This document shows positions 44,525 to 53,332 of a stretch of 64,000 nt of DNA, piece by piece. The notes under the pieces are model-generated. The model was not told the DNA's origin and did no database searches. It saw only the letters and a program-made list of their open reading frames with translations. A program made the translations under genes and the position numbers. Source of the DNA: Methanolinea mesophila. Lineage in GTDB: Archaea; Halobacteriota; Methanomicrobia; Methanomicrobiales; Methanospirillaceae. The number at the start of each line of letters is the position of its first letter. The stretch's first letter is position 1. The DNA lies in assembly GCF_017873855.1 (NCBI RefSeq), contig NZ_JAGGKR010000001.1, positions 1,116,001 through 1,180,000 of the forward strand. The letters run 5' to 3'.

Positions 44525-45127
44525 CTAATCCCTGGCACAGATCAGTGCCGCGTGGTCCTGGTGATAGGGGGTGAGCCAGACCGATTGTCTGACCTGAAGG
44601 CCCCCGGACCGAAGGGCCTCCTCTGCTTCGGCAAGAATATCCGGCGGACTTCTGGAGACGTCGATGCTCCGGGTCTTGAGGACCAGCACCAGATTTCCTC
44701 CCGGTTTCAGGAATACCGCATTGTTCAGGGCAATTGAGACCTGCCCGGGTTGGGCGACGTCCTGGTAGACCAGGTCCACCGATTCCATCAGGGGCGCATA
44801 TTCCATGGGCCTCGTGGCATCTGCCATGATCGGCACGATATTTTTCCTCCTTCTCGCAACTTCCAAAAGATCCTGCATGGGTCGCGGAGCGTACTCCACC
44901 GCATACACCACCGAGGTATAATCGGCAACATGGGAGACAGTGGTCCCGTTCGCCGCGCCGAGGTAAAGGACGGTCTGGTCGGGCCTGAGCTCAGGCCCGG
45001 CGCCGAGGTAATACATCGCAGCGAGCTTGCTTCGGTAAGGGTCCCAGACACGGTATCCCTGCAGGATGCGCTCGCCGTATACACCCCCGGCGCCCTCCGA
45101 GACCAGTACTCCTTCGATCCAGATCAT
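44525..45127 (-). CDS. flpA: Fibrillarin-like rRNA/tRNA 2'-O-methyltransferase
   Basis: A 200-residue SAM-dependent methyltransferase, the catalytic subunit of C/D-box sRNPs. WDPYRSKLAAMYYLGAG and VLYLGAANGTTVSHVADY (SAM site), then DLVYQDVAQPGQVSIALNN and LVLKTRSIDVSRSP are diagnostic. Slightly short at the N-terminus compared with 220-230 residue archaeal relatives. Overlaps the nop5 stop by 4 bases. Confidence 0.93.
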   Translation of the reverse strand: MIWIEGVLVSEGAGGVYGERILQGYRVWDPYRSKLAAMYYLGAGPELRPDQTVLYLGAANGTTVSHVADYTSVVYAVEYAPRPMQDLLEVARRRKNIVPIMADATRPMEYAPLMESVDLVYQDVAQPGQVSIALNNAVFLKPGGNLVLVLKTRSIDVSRSPPDILAEAEEALRSGGLQVRQSVWLTPYHQDHAALICARD

Positions 45128-45981
45128 TGTTCCTCTCCCGCCCGGTTGACGGCTTCATCTGCCCTGCGCAGGAACTCCTCGTCCGGAACCCCCCGGTAAT
45201 AGTCCAGCCGGGCGGCAATACCAAGTTTCGCAGCAAGTGTGCGGGATACCCTCCCCCGTACCCGGAGCGGGGCATTGTGGACCCGCCGATGCTGGAATAT
45301 TATCCCGTGTTTCGGCGGGGGAGACCCCCCCCGGATATGGGAGAATAGTGCGGTCCGTGCCCCCAGGACTTGGATGGCGCTCCCCGGAAGCCGGGCGAGC
45401 TCCTGGAGACCCCCCGCATAGGAGAGAAGTCGCGCCGCCACAAGCCCGCCGACGAGTGCGCTGCAGTTCGGCATCAGCAGGTCCGCCCGTGTGGAGACAT
45501 CCCGCATCAGGGAGGTACGGAGTTCCCCCATTCTCTCGATCTCGTCAAGCATGGTGCGAAATACACCTCCCTGTCCTCTCCTCATCACCGCGACCATCTT
45601 TTTTGCCGGGAGGTTCCGGTATTTCCTGGAGAAATCGGGTTTTTTTACCTTGTACCATTCGGTGAGCCGTTCGGTGAGAAGATTGATCACCTCGTCCAGT
45701 TCGTCGAGAACCCTGACCATCTGGAGCAGCTCGATGTCCGGGCGCTGGAAATGCTCCCCTATCTTCTGTTCCGCCATGAAGAAGCAGAGTTCGCGCAGTC
45801 TCGCCAGGTACTCATCCCGGGTGGGGAATATCCCACAACGGACCACCATCTCCCATTGGATCGGGGTGTAATGCTCCGGTTCGGCCGCGATCCTTTGCAT
45901 GCGATCCCGCATCGCGGCAAGACCTCCCTCTGCCGGACTACAGGTCGAGCCTTCCACGTCCCCGAACCAGTATGAATTCAT
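45124..45981 (-). CDS. nop5: Nop5 (Nop56/58), C/D-box sRNP scaffold
   Basis: A 285-residue protein: coiled-coil region (LLQMVRVLDELDEVINLLTE), and the NOP domain with RADLLMPNCSALVGGLVAAR, RLPGSAIQVLGARTALFSHI and KHGIIFQHRRV. It binds L7Ae, the guide sRNA and fibrillarin. The N-terminal domain is much shorter than usual (archaeal Nop5 about 370-410 residues), so the fibrillarin-binding part is reduced. Confidence 0.92.
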   Translation of the reverse strand: MNSYWFGDVEGSTCSPAEGGLAAMRDRMQRIAAEPEHYTPIQWEMVVRCGIFPTRDEYLARLRELCFFMAEQKIGEHFQRPDIELLQMVRVLDELDEVINLLTERLTEWYKVKKPDFSRKYRNLPAKKMVAVMRRGQGGVFRTMLDEIERMGELRTSLMRDVSTRADLLMPNCSALVGGLVAARLLSYAGGLQELARLPGSAIQVLGARTALFSHIRGGSPPPKHGIIFQHRRVHNAPLRVRGRVSRTLAAKLGIAARLDYYRGVPDEEFLRRADEAVNRAGEEQ

Positions 45982-46058
45982 CAGAACAGATGGAAGCTCA
46001 GGAAATAAAAAAGTGAATCCCCTTACCTCGGCCCGGGCACCGCGGGTTCACTGCTGTT

Positions 46059-47267
46059 TCACAGCAGCGGCAGCCCGAACGAGTACAGGATCACTGGCAC
46101 CGCGACGGCCCCCATACAGTGTACCCTGGGTACGTTCACCAGATCCGGGACAAAGCCCACGATGGATGCGAGGATCAGCACCGCCAGTCCGAAGGGACCG
46201 GCAAGCATGAAGCTGAGCAGCACCAGGAATACGATGACGCCGGTATTGAGCCTTTTCCGATCCAGGCCTGTGAGCATTCCGGCCTTGCCTGAGAACCAGA
46301 TACAGAGTAAAAACGCGAACATTGCAGCGAGTGCGGCGCCGGCGAGCAGCACCGTGACCGGTGGCGGCTCAATCCCCGCGATAGCCGCCATTACTCCGTT
46401 TCTGGTCCGCGCCACCGCATAGAAGGCGGCAATGCCGAGGAATGCGTTTGCTGTATTGGCCGCCCCTGTGGCGAGGAGATAACTTCTCCCGTCATCACGG
46501 TAATTCACGGCTGACGCGAGAACCGCATTTGCAGTGGCATTTGAGAGGCCGGGGAGCCAGCCTACCATGGTTCCCGCAATAGTGCCTCCCGCTGCACTCC
46601 TCCGGAGTTCACGGTCCCCGAGTTCCAGGCCTGAATAGGACTGCGGGGGGACGGGGCCCGGGGCGGCGGTGAGGAGGAGAGGGACCCCGAACAGGCCCGA
46701 CAGGAGCGGCATCAGGACTGCGCTGCTCTCTCCCGGCCCTCCCAGGTAGGAGAAACCGAACGAGAACAACCCAAGAATACCCGACACGATGAATATACCC
46801 CCGCACCACGCGGGAGATTCTTCCCTGAGCACAAGGTATCCCATTACTCCGACCAGAAGAATCCCGATCCCCCAGTCTATGTAACCCTGGACGATGGGGA
46901 TCACCCCGACAAAGACGAGCACGAGGGGCACTCCTGCAGTCGCGCCGAGCGCGCTCCCGAGCGCGGATATCCTGACCGCCTCCTCACCTTTTCCCTGCAT
47001 GCACAGTGCATGTGCCGGAAGGACTGCGATTGCCGTATCAGGGTCCGGGACACCGAGAAATGTACTGGGGACCGCATCCAGGAACGTGTGGGTCACGAGT
47101 GCGCTGATCATTGCAACCGCCACCATCGAAGGCCCGAATACCGGTACCAGGGCCGCGCCGGCTGCGAGAAGGATTCCTGCCATGGTATTGGCGTGGATCC
47201 CCGGGATAAGGCCACTCACCGTGCCCAGCAGCACGCCCACCAGGACTCCGGCAAGGATGTCCCACAT
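46059..47267 (-). CDS. TctA-like integral membrane protein
   Basis: A 402-residue protein with about ten membrane helices, resembling the TctA permease of tripartite tricarboxylate transporters. The duplicated glycine motif is seen at GTVSGLIPGIHANTMAGILL and GGTIAGTMVGWLPGLSNATA, and FLGVPDPDTAIAVLPAHALC is also family-like. No TctB or TctC genes are nearby, so archaeal versions may work alone; the substrate is unknown. It is divergent from hemD. Confidence 0.78.
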   Translation of the reverse strand: MWDILAGVLVGVLLGTVSGLIPGIHANTMAGILLAAGAALVPVFGPSMVAVAMISALVTHTFLDAVPSTFLGVPDPDTAIAVLPAHALCMQGKGEEAVRISALGSALGATAGVPLVLVFVGVIPIVQGYIDWGIGILLVGVMGYLVLREESPAWCGGIFIVSGILGLFSFGFSYLGGPGESSAVLMPLLSGLFGVPLLLTAAPGPVPPQSYSGLELGDRELRRSAAGGTIAGTMVGWLPGLSNATANAVLASAVNYRDDGRSYLLATGAANTANAFLGIAAFYAVARTRNGVMAAIAGIEPPPVTVLLAGAALAAMFAFLLCIWFSGKAGMLTGLDRKRLNTGVIVFLVLLSFMLAGPFGLAVLILASIVGFVPDLVNVPRVHCMGAVAVPVILYSFGLPLL

Positions 47268-47339
47268 TTAAAGCCAGAACGGGAGGGAATGGTGATAAAT
47301 CAATCGAAACTAATACAGTGGTACCGGGAGGACGCGGGA

Positions 47340-48050
47340 ATGAAGATCGCGATCACAAGGCTCGAGGGAAAAGAGGGCTCAGATAATGCCCGCTGCGCGA
47401 AATTCGGCTTTGAATGCTACAGGGTATCCCCCCTGCGGGCCGAGATACAAACGCAGGTGATCGGCGAATTCGTACGCCGGGTGAACGAGGAACACTATGA
47501 CTGCATCTTCTTTACCAGCGCCCTTCCCGCCCGCCTCGTGGCACCCCTGCTCACCCGCTGGCCGAGGATAATTGCAATAGGCCCGCAGACGGCAGGGACT
47601 CTGGAGGAATACAAAATTCCGTGCGAGACGCTCCCCTCCCATTATTCCCGGGCGTTCGTGCCCTACCTTGGAAGCTGGATAAGGGGGAAGAAAATTGGTA
47701 TCCCCCGTGCGGATGTTCCCAATCCCGGCCTGATAGAGGCGATACGCGATGCCGGAGGAATACCGGAAGAGATGCGTTGTTATGCGCTCATCCCCACGGA
47801 AGAACCCCTCGATCTTCGGGGGGCCGACGCAGTGCTCTTCACCAGCGCCATGTCATTTACAAGAGGGGTATGGGAAATGAGACCGGGCCTGCTCGTCATG
47901 GCTATCGGGGAAGTTACCGCAGACGCAATCAGGATGGGTGGGATAGATCCCGGGATCACCGGTGACGGGACCCTCGAGGGTACGCTTTCGGCTCTCCAGG
48001 GATACCTGCAGAAAAAAGGACACGTGAAAACCCCGTTTCAGAAACGATGA
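47340..48050 (+). CDS. hemD: Uroporphyrinogen-III synthase
   Basis: A 236-residue two-domain enzyme that cyclises hydroxymethylbilane; in methanogens the product leads to F430, corrinoid and siroheme. MKIAITRLEGKEGSDNARCA at the start, DCIFFTSALPARLVAPLL and DAVLFTSAMSFTRGV are the paired domain motifs. ATG 47340 follows GGGAGGACG and is preferred to the in-frame ATG 47289. The stop overlaps cbf5 (ATGA). Confidence 0.82.
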   Translation: MKIAITRLEGKEGSDNARCAKFGFECYRVSPLRAEIQTQVIGEFVRRVNEEHYDCIFFTSALPARLVAPLLTRWPRIIAIGPQTAGTLEEYKIPCETLPSHYSRAFVPYLGSWIRGKKIGIPRADVPNPGLIEAIRDAGGIPEEMRCYALIPTEEPLDLRGADAVLFTSAMSFTRGVWEMRPGLLVMAIGEVTADAIRMGGIDPGITGDGTLEGTLSALQGYLQKKGHVKTPFQKR

Positions 48051-48994
48051 CTGACAGGATGCCGGAAATGAATGTTCACAGAGGCTGGGACTTCGGAGAC
48101 CCGGGGATCCTGGTCGTCGATAAACCAAGGGGGCCCTCGAGCCACCAGGTTACGGCCTGGGTCGGGGAGATTCTCGGCACCTCGCACGTGGGGCACAGCG
48201 GGACCCTCGACCCCATGGTCTCGGGGGTCCTGGTGGTGATGCTGGGCAATGCGGTCCGGTTGGCGCCCCTTCTCCTCCAGGAAGAGAAAGAATACATCTG
48301 TCTCGCGAGGCTCCACGGCGACGCATCAAGAGAGGAGATTGCGCGGGTGGCCGGCGAGTTCACCGGGAGGGTCTACCAGCGGCCGCCGGTCAGGAGCGCA
48401 GTCGCCCGTTCCCTCCGGATCCGGACGATATACGAGCTCGAGATCCTGGACGTGGAGGGGAGACTTGTGCTCATGCGGGTCAGATGCGATGCGGGGACTT
48501 ACCTTCGCTCACTCTGTCACGACATGGGCCTCGCCCTCGGCACCGGGGGCCAGATGCAGGAGCTCCGCCGCTCAAGGTCGGGTCAATTTTCGGTCGATGA
48601 TGCGTGTACGTTGCAGGATCTGAAAGATGCCGCGGTACTCGCACGGGAGGGCGCGATATCAGGGCTCAGAAAATTCATCCGGCCGGTCGAAGCCGCGGTG
48701 TTGCCGCTTCCCCGGGTAATCGTAAGGGATACCGCGGTGGACGCGATCTGCCACGGTGCGTCACTGGCATGCCCCGGGATTCTCTCCTTCGAGGGGGGGT
48801 TCCGGAAAGGGGAAATGGTGGCGGTAATGACCATTAAAGAAGAGCTCGTCTGCCTGGGGCAGGCGCTGGTCTCCTCGAAGGTCTGCCAGCCCGGCGGGAA
48901 CGGGCTCGTCGTCGCCTCCCGGACGGTGTTCATGAAGCCGGGAACGTATCCCCGCGGATGGACATCGCACCCCCCCCAATCCGGACCCGTGTAA
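48047..48994 (+). CDS. cbf5: tRNA/rRNA pseudouridine synthase Cbf5 (TruB family)
   Basis: A 315-residue catalytic subunit of H/ACA sRNPs and tRNA Psi55 synthase. GHSGTLDPMVSGVLVVMLGN carries the catalytic Asp; RCDAGTYLRSLCHDMGLALG is motif III; a C-terminal PUA domain spans about residues 220-300. In other archaea cbf5 often lies in the ribosomal cluster behind cmk; here it is coupled to hemD by overlap. Confidence 0.93.
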   Translation: MTDRMPEMNVHRGWDFGDPGILVVDKPRGPSSHQVTAWVGEILGTSHVGHSGTLDPMVSGVLVVMLGNAVRLAPLLLQEEKEYICLARLHGDASREEIARVAGEFTGRVYQRPPVRSAVARSLRIRTIYELEILDVEGRLVLMRVRCDAGTYLRSLCHDMGLALGTGGQMQELRRSRSGQFSVDDACTLQDLKDAAVLAREGAISGLRKFIRPVEAAVLPLPRVIVRDTAVDAICHGASLACPGILSFEGGFRKGEMVAVMTIKEELVCLGQALVSSKVCQPGGNGLVVASRTVFMKPGTYPRGWTSHPPQSGPV

Positions 48995-49074
48995 GCCGTG
49001 GTTTTGCAGGTGAACCGGGTGTATTGAGATAGGATTAAAAAAACCCGCGCCCAATAGTATGGATACACTCTTCT

Positions 49075-49158
49075 GCTGAGGTAGTCTAGTGGTAGGGCGC
49101 AGGCCTGGAAAGCCTGTGGGGCATTTGCCCCTCGGGAGTTCAAGTCTCCCCCTCAGCG
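49075..49158 (+). tRNA. tRNA-Ser (anticodon GGA)
   Basis: An 84-base class II tRNA: acceptor GCTGAGG/CCTCAGC, anticodon stem CAGGC/GCCTG with loop CTGGAAA (GGA), a long variable arm (GGGGC...GCCCC) and T arm GGGAG-TTCAAGT-CTCCC. Discriminator G. No intron, CCA not encoded. Confidence 0.95.
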
Positions 49159-49181
49159 TTCTTTCTTTTCCAGGAGGCCGG

Positions 49182-49991
49182 TTATCCTGTCCCGGGTGGC
49201 GGTCCCATGGAATGGCCCAGTCGCTCGAGTGCAAAATCGAAATATTCAGGGACGATCTCAAACCCCAGGAAATGTCTGCCCTCCTCTTGCGAAGCCACTG
49301 CGACCGTGCCCGAGCCCAGGAATGGGTCGAGGACCGTATCACCAGGGTTGCTTGAATACGCGAGGATTTTTTTTACCAGAGCCGAAGGGAGCTTGGTAGG
49401 GGTTTTTTTCTTTCCTTTCCAGTATTCCCGGTTAATGACCCAGACGTCTTCAGGATAATGGTCGATCTTGTGAAACGTGTAATTTTTAGGATTTTTTACC
49501 GCGAAGAGGATATGATAATGGCTGGTCACGAACCTGTTCCTGGTGAATACCCCGAACTGGTACTTCCAGATCAGGTGGTTCATGGTGATAAAACCGGTAT
49601 CGTCGAGGGCGGACAGGACGTCTTTTAACCTGTTCCACCCCGAGAAGAGATACATGCTCCCTGAAGGGGCGAGTGCCCGGTAGGCCAGGCCGACCCAGTC
49701 CCGGGTGAACGCAGCGTAATTCTCGGCCGGGATCTCCCGGTACCCCTCCAGGACATGCCCCCCGGTCCTGTTGTAGTTAAGCCGCTGTGCCCGGAAATCA
49801 ATAGCGAACGGGGGATCGGTGATGATGAGATCGACGGATCCCTCCGGGACCCGGGAGAGAAGTTCAAGGGCATCACCCTGGTAGATGCGGTCCCGCTCGA
49901 ACGGCCCGAGATTTTCGGATTCTCGGGAGAGGCCGGCCGGCAGGTCCGCGACACCCTTTCCGCGGGTCCGGGACGTTCTTCCGGGGTTCAT
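49182..49991 (-). CDS. Beta-class DNA methyltransferase (N4-C or N6-A)
   Basis: A 269-residue methyltransferase. The catalytic motif IITDPPFAIDF (about residues 54-64) precedes the SAM-binding TVLDPFLGSGTVAVA (about 222-236), the beta-class order. RIYQGDALELLSRVPEGSVD lies just before the catalytic motif. ATG 49991 overlaps the iorB stop; a longer frame inside iorB is rejected. No restriction endonuclease is seen, so this is probably an orphan methylase for signalling or protection. Its 3' end lies 23 bases from the tRNA-Ser gene. Confidence 0.88.
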   Translation of the reverse strand: MNPGRTSRTRGKGVADLPAGLSRESENLGPFERDRIYQGDALELLSRVPEGSVDLIITDPPFAIDFRAQRLNYNRTGGHVLEGYREIPAENYAAFTRDWVGLAYRALAPSGSMYLFSGWNRLKDVLSALDDTGFITMNHLIWKYQFGVFTRNRFVTSHYHILFAVKNPKNYTFHKIDHYPEDVWVINREYWKGKKKTPTKLPSALVKKILAYSSNPGDTVLDPFLGSGTVAVASQEEGRHFLGFEIVPEYFDFALERLGHSMGPPPGTG

Positions 49992-50599
49992 CGGGGGGTG
50001 ATCCGGTCTCCGCATTCCTTTCCCGCGTCTCTTCCCAGCTCGAACGCCCTGATGTTTGTCTCCACCGTTTTCGCAGGGACCTGGAGTTCCATGGCTTTCC
50101 GGAGTGATTCGTATCCCAGGGGGAGGAAATGCGACGCTGCACCCATCATTACCACGTTCTGGGTGAGGGGGCTGCCCGCCTGTACCGCCAGGGCTTCGGC
50201 GTCGACCAGGCACAACCGGAACCCTTCCAGTGCCTCTTCGACCTGAGTGATGGTCGGTGGCGGGGTTCCGGCCATGTGCACCGAGGTGGGGACCACCAGC
50301 TGCCTGTTCACCACCATTACTCCTTCGGGCCTGAGGTAATGCGCGTAACGCCGGGCTTCCAGAAGGTCGAAGCCGATGAGCAGGTCCGCCGTGCCGGGAG
50401 GTATAAGCGGACCGAACACTCCCCCAATCCGGATATGACTCTCAACGGAGCCTCCCCTCTGGGCCATCCCGTGGGTCTCGGCACCCTTCACCGGCTTTCG
50501 CTCCAAAAGGCAGGCTGACCCGAGAATATTCGAGGCGAGGATGGTCCCCTGGCCTCCGATCCCCACGATGATTACGTCGAAGCTCTTCTCCCGGGTCAT
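49988..50599 (-). CDS. iorB: Indolepyruvate:ferredoxin oxidoreductase, beta subunit
   Basis: A 203-residue subunit: FDVIIVGIGGQGTILASNIL (nucleotide-binding N-terminus), VKGAETHGMAQRGGSVESHI and the C-terminal AFELGRDAGKECG. With IorA it oxidises aryl-pyruvates to aryl-acetyl-CoA with ferredoxin, or works in the reverse direction for aromatic amino acid synthesis from aryl acetates. ATG 50599 overlaps the iorA stop (4 bases). Confidence 0.93.
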   Translation of the reverse strand: MTREKSFDVIIVGIGGQGTILASNILGSACLLERKPVKGAETHGMAQRGGSVESHIRIGGVFGPLIPPGTADLLIGFDLLEARRYAHYLRPEGVMVVNRQLVVPTSVHMAGTPPPTITQVEEALEGFRLCLVDAEALAVQAGSPLTQNVVMMGAASHFLPLGYESLRKAMELQVPAKTVETNIRAFELGRDAGKECGDRITPR

Positions 50600-52365
50600 T
50601 TCTTCCCTCCCTTCCTGATGGCACCCGAAGGACAGATTTGCGTGCAGATCGCACACCCGCTGCAGAGATCGGTGACCCTGACCCCCTGGCCGGTGCGCTC
50701 GATACCCGGACAGCCGAACTGGATGCAGAGCCCGCAGTCGGTACAGACGTCCTGGTCGACGGTAAAGACTCCCCGCTTGATTCCTGCCCTACGGGCGGAG
50801 ATGACGCATGCCTGCCGGGCGATGATCACTTTAACCCCCGGACGTGCCTTCGCATCCTTCAGCGCCGTAGTAAGGGAGACGAGGTTGTAGGGGTCGACAG
50901 TCTCTACAAAGGAAACCCCGCACGCCCGGCAGATCGCCTCGAGCGATACCGGGGGAGAGGGATCCCCCGTTGCGGTAACTCCGGTCGTGGGGTTCGGCTG
51001 GTGGCCGGTCATAGCGGTGATCCGGTTGTCGAGGATCACCACGGTCATGTCCGCACCATTATATACCGCGTTCAGGAGGCCCTGGATCCCCGTATGCAGG
51101 AACGTAGAGTCCCCGATGGTAGCCACCACATCGCGTTCCTCGCCTGCGTGCTTCATCCCGCTCCCTACCGTTATAGAGGCCCCCATGCAGATGGTGGTGT
51201 CGACCGCCCCCATCTGGAGTCCGAGGGTGTAGCAGCCTATGTCCGAAGGGTAAAGCCCGTCCTTGAAGATCTTCCGCATCGCGTAGAATACCGCCCTGTG
51301 CGGGCATCCGGCACAGAGGATTGGAGGTCGGGGCGGGACGTCGGGAGCCGGGGTCACCTTAGGATATGTGACCGCAGGGGAGATGCCCGCAGAAGAGAGG
51401 ATCCCGCTGACGAGCCCGGGAGAGAACTCCCCTTCGTAGGGAGAATGCCCGTCCTTTTTTCCGTGCACCTCGACCGTGCCGGAGACCTCCCGCACCGCCC
51501 CTTCGATCACCGGGGCGAGCTCTTCGACCACCACGACCTTACGATGAAGCCGTACAAAGCCCGACAACCATTCCTCATCGATGGGATATGCCCCGATCTT
51601 CATGAACGAGACGTTGTCCGGTAGTACCTCGCGCACGTATTCGGCGGCGATACCCCCTGAGATAACCGCCACCTCACCCCGGACCTGGTAGTGGTTGTAC
51701 CCGAGGTCCACCAGCCGTTTTTTTATCCCCGGTTGTTTTTCGTTCAATTTTTTGTGGAGCACCCGCGTATGGGCAGGTATAACCACGTATTGCCGCGGGT
51801 CACGGTGGAATTCTCCCTTCCTTCCGGGTTTTGCCGCATCTCCAAGAACCACGTCGCCCTTGGAATGGCATATCCGTGTTGTCGGCCGGAAGAGCACCGG
51901 GAGCGCGAACTCTTCCGAAAGCCTGAATGCATCCCTCACCATATCGTGCGCCTCCTGGATGGAGGCGGGGTCGAGACAGGGAATCCGGGAAAATTGCGCA
52001 TAACACCTGCTGTCCTGTTCGTTCTGCGAACTGTGGGCAAAGGGATCATCTGCGCTCATGATCACGAGGCCCCCGGTAACCCCGGTATAGGCGCTGGTCA
52101 TCAGCGGATCGGCTGCAACGTTCAGGCCCACGTGCTTCATGGTGCAGAGTGCCCGGACCCCGCACCATGCGGCGGCCAGTGCATTTTCCAGCGCGACCTT
52201 TTCATTGACCGACCATTCGACGTAGTATCCCCGGCCGGGGCACACCCGCAGGATATCGATGACCTCCGACGAAGGGGTCCCGGGATACCCGCAGGCGAGA
52301 TCGATCGGTGCTTCCAGGCACCCGTGGGCTATTGCTTCATTTCCCAGAAGATATTGTGGCTCCAT
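50596..52365 (-). CDS. iorA: Indolepyruvate:ferredoxin oxidoreductase, alpha subunit
   Basis: A 589-residue thiamine-diphosphate enzyme. YLLGNEAIAHGCLEAPIDLA and the pyrimidine-binding domain start it; the TPP site includes ATIGDSTFLHTGIQGLLNAV and VVILDNRITAMTGHQPNP. The C-terminus holds two 4Fe-4S motifs, CTDCGLCIQFGCP and CSGCAICTQICP (about 542-580). It heads the operon iorA-iorB-methyltransferase. Confidence 0.95.
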   Translation of the reverse strand: MEPQYLLGNEAIAHGCLEAPIDLACGYPGTPSSEVIDILRVCPGRGYYVEWSVNEKVALENALAAAWCGVRALCTMKHVGLNVAADPLMTSAYTGVTGGLVIMSADDPFAHSSQNEQDSRCYAQFSRIPCLDPASIQEAHDMVRDAFRLSEEFALPVLFRPTTRICHSKGDVVLGDAAKPGRKGEFHRDPRQYVVIPAHTRVLHKKLNEKQPGIKKRLVDLGYNHYQVRGEVAVISGGIAAEYVREVLPDNVSFMKIGAYPIDEEWLSGFVRLHRKVVVVEELAPVIEGAVREVSGTVEVHGKKDGHSPYEGEFSPGLVSGILSSAGISPAVTYPKVTPAPDVPPRPPILCAGCPHRAVFYAMRKIFKDGLYPSDIGCYTLGLQMGAVDTTICMGASITVGSGMKHAGEERDVVATIGDSTFLHTGIQGLLNAVYNGADMTVVILDNRITAMTGHQPNPTTGVTATGDPSPPVSLEAICRACGVSFVETVDPYNLVSLTTALKDAKARPGVKVIIARQACVISARRAGIKRGVFTVDQDVCTDCGLCIQFGCPGIERTGQGVRVTDLCSGCAICTQICPSGAIRKGGKK

Positions 52366-52620
52366 CTTCCTCTCACCGGATCTTCATATCGTTCCTTACG
52401 CACACGAGACTCTCCGTTCACGACCTTCCCTGTGAAAACCCGGAGGGGTCTTCATACCGGCAGCCCGAAAACCGCGTTCCCGTTGTCAGGGTCATAATCC
52501 AGAAAATGGCCGGGCCATTTTCATTGCAGAAGATACGTCTTTCTGTGGTTTTAAACTACTGCCGGACACAATCCATAACCTATAAAAACTAGGGACGATT
52601 TAACTAATAAGGCAACGCGA

Positions 52621-52694
52621 GGGCCCGTAGCATAGCCAGGTGGTGCGCCCGGCTGATAACCGGGAGGTCATGTGTTCGAATCACATCGGGCCCA
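52621..52694 (+). tRNA. tRNA-Ile (anticodon GAT)
   Basis: A 74-base cloverleaf: acceptor GGGCCCG/CGGGCCC, anticodon stem CCCGG/CCGGG with loop CTGATAA (GAT), T arm ATGTG-TTCGAAT-CACAT, discriminator A. A TATA-like CCTATAAAAAC lies about 40 bases upstream. Confidence 0.95.
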
Positions 52695-52858
52695 TTCTTA
52701 CACCTTTTTTAGCAAAAACGTGACATTATCTGAAATTCCTGGCGAGATATACCAATAAATCCCGATAATCGCCGGACATATTCCTGACTGCCGGGCCATT
52801 TCCCGGAGCCAGCCCGGGCCCATGTTTCAGCGGATTGATATAGTCTTCAGGCTAAGTC

Positions 52859-53323
52859 ATGAGCATGGACAGAAACCAGATAATCCTGCTTGTTGCAGGC
52901 CTTGTTCTGGCTGGAATTATCGCGGTCGTCGTTGATGTCTATGTCGGCCTTATTATTTTGGTGATAGTTCTTACCCTCTTCATGTCGCTCCTTATCATGG
53001 CGGACAGCACCATTCTTCCCGACGTGATCGCCACGCTCTCGGGGGACGCCAAGAACGTCAGGGTGACCAACAGGGGAAACGCCCCGGCATATTCCATTCA
53101 CGTCGCCATCGTGCCGTTGGATAAGGAATATGATATCCCTGTCCTCCAGGTCGATGAGGAGAGAACTTACCACTTCGAAAACATGATTAACGAGGCGAAA
53201 GCATCGGTGGCGTTCAAAAACGAGCGGGGGGACAGGTACGAGAAAACATTCCGCCTTTCCGCCCTCAAGGGCGGAGATGAGGATCTCTTAAAACCAATGT
53301 TTCCGTTATTCAAATGGAAGTAA
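52859..53323 (+). CDS. Unrecognised membrane protein, 154 aa
   Basis: Two N-terminal membrane helices (about residues 8-24 and 28-47), then a soluble domain of about 100 residues (LSGDAKNVRVTNRGNAPAYS, then VAIVPLDKEYDIPVLQVDEE) with beta-strand character like a small CARDB-type or Ig-like fold. Family not recognised. It is a single gene, convergent with the next across 9 bases. The topology may leave the domain either inside or outside. Confidence 0.7.
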   Translation: MSMDRNQIILLVAGLVLAGIIAVVVDVYVGLIILVIVLTLFMSLLIMADSTILPDVIATLSGDAKNVRVTNRGNAPAYSIHVAIVPLDKEYDIPVLQVDEERTYHFENMINEAKASVAFKNERGDRYEKTFRLSALKGGDEDLLKPMFPLFKWK

Positions 53324-53332
53324 GAACTTCCC

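Noticed and set aside
49075-49991. Integrated element at the tRNA-Ser 3' end
   Set aside because: No integrase or repeated tRNA end is seen, and the methyltransferase is in an operon with iorAB.
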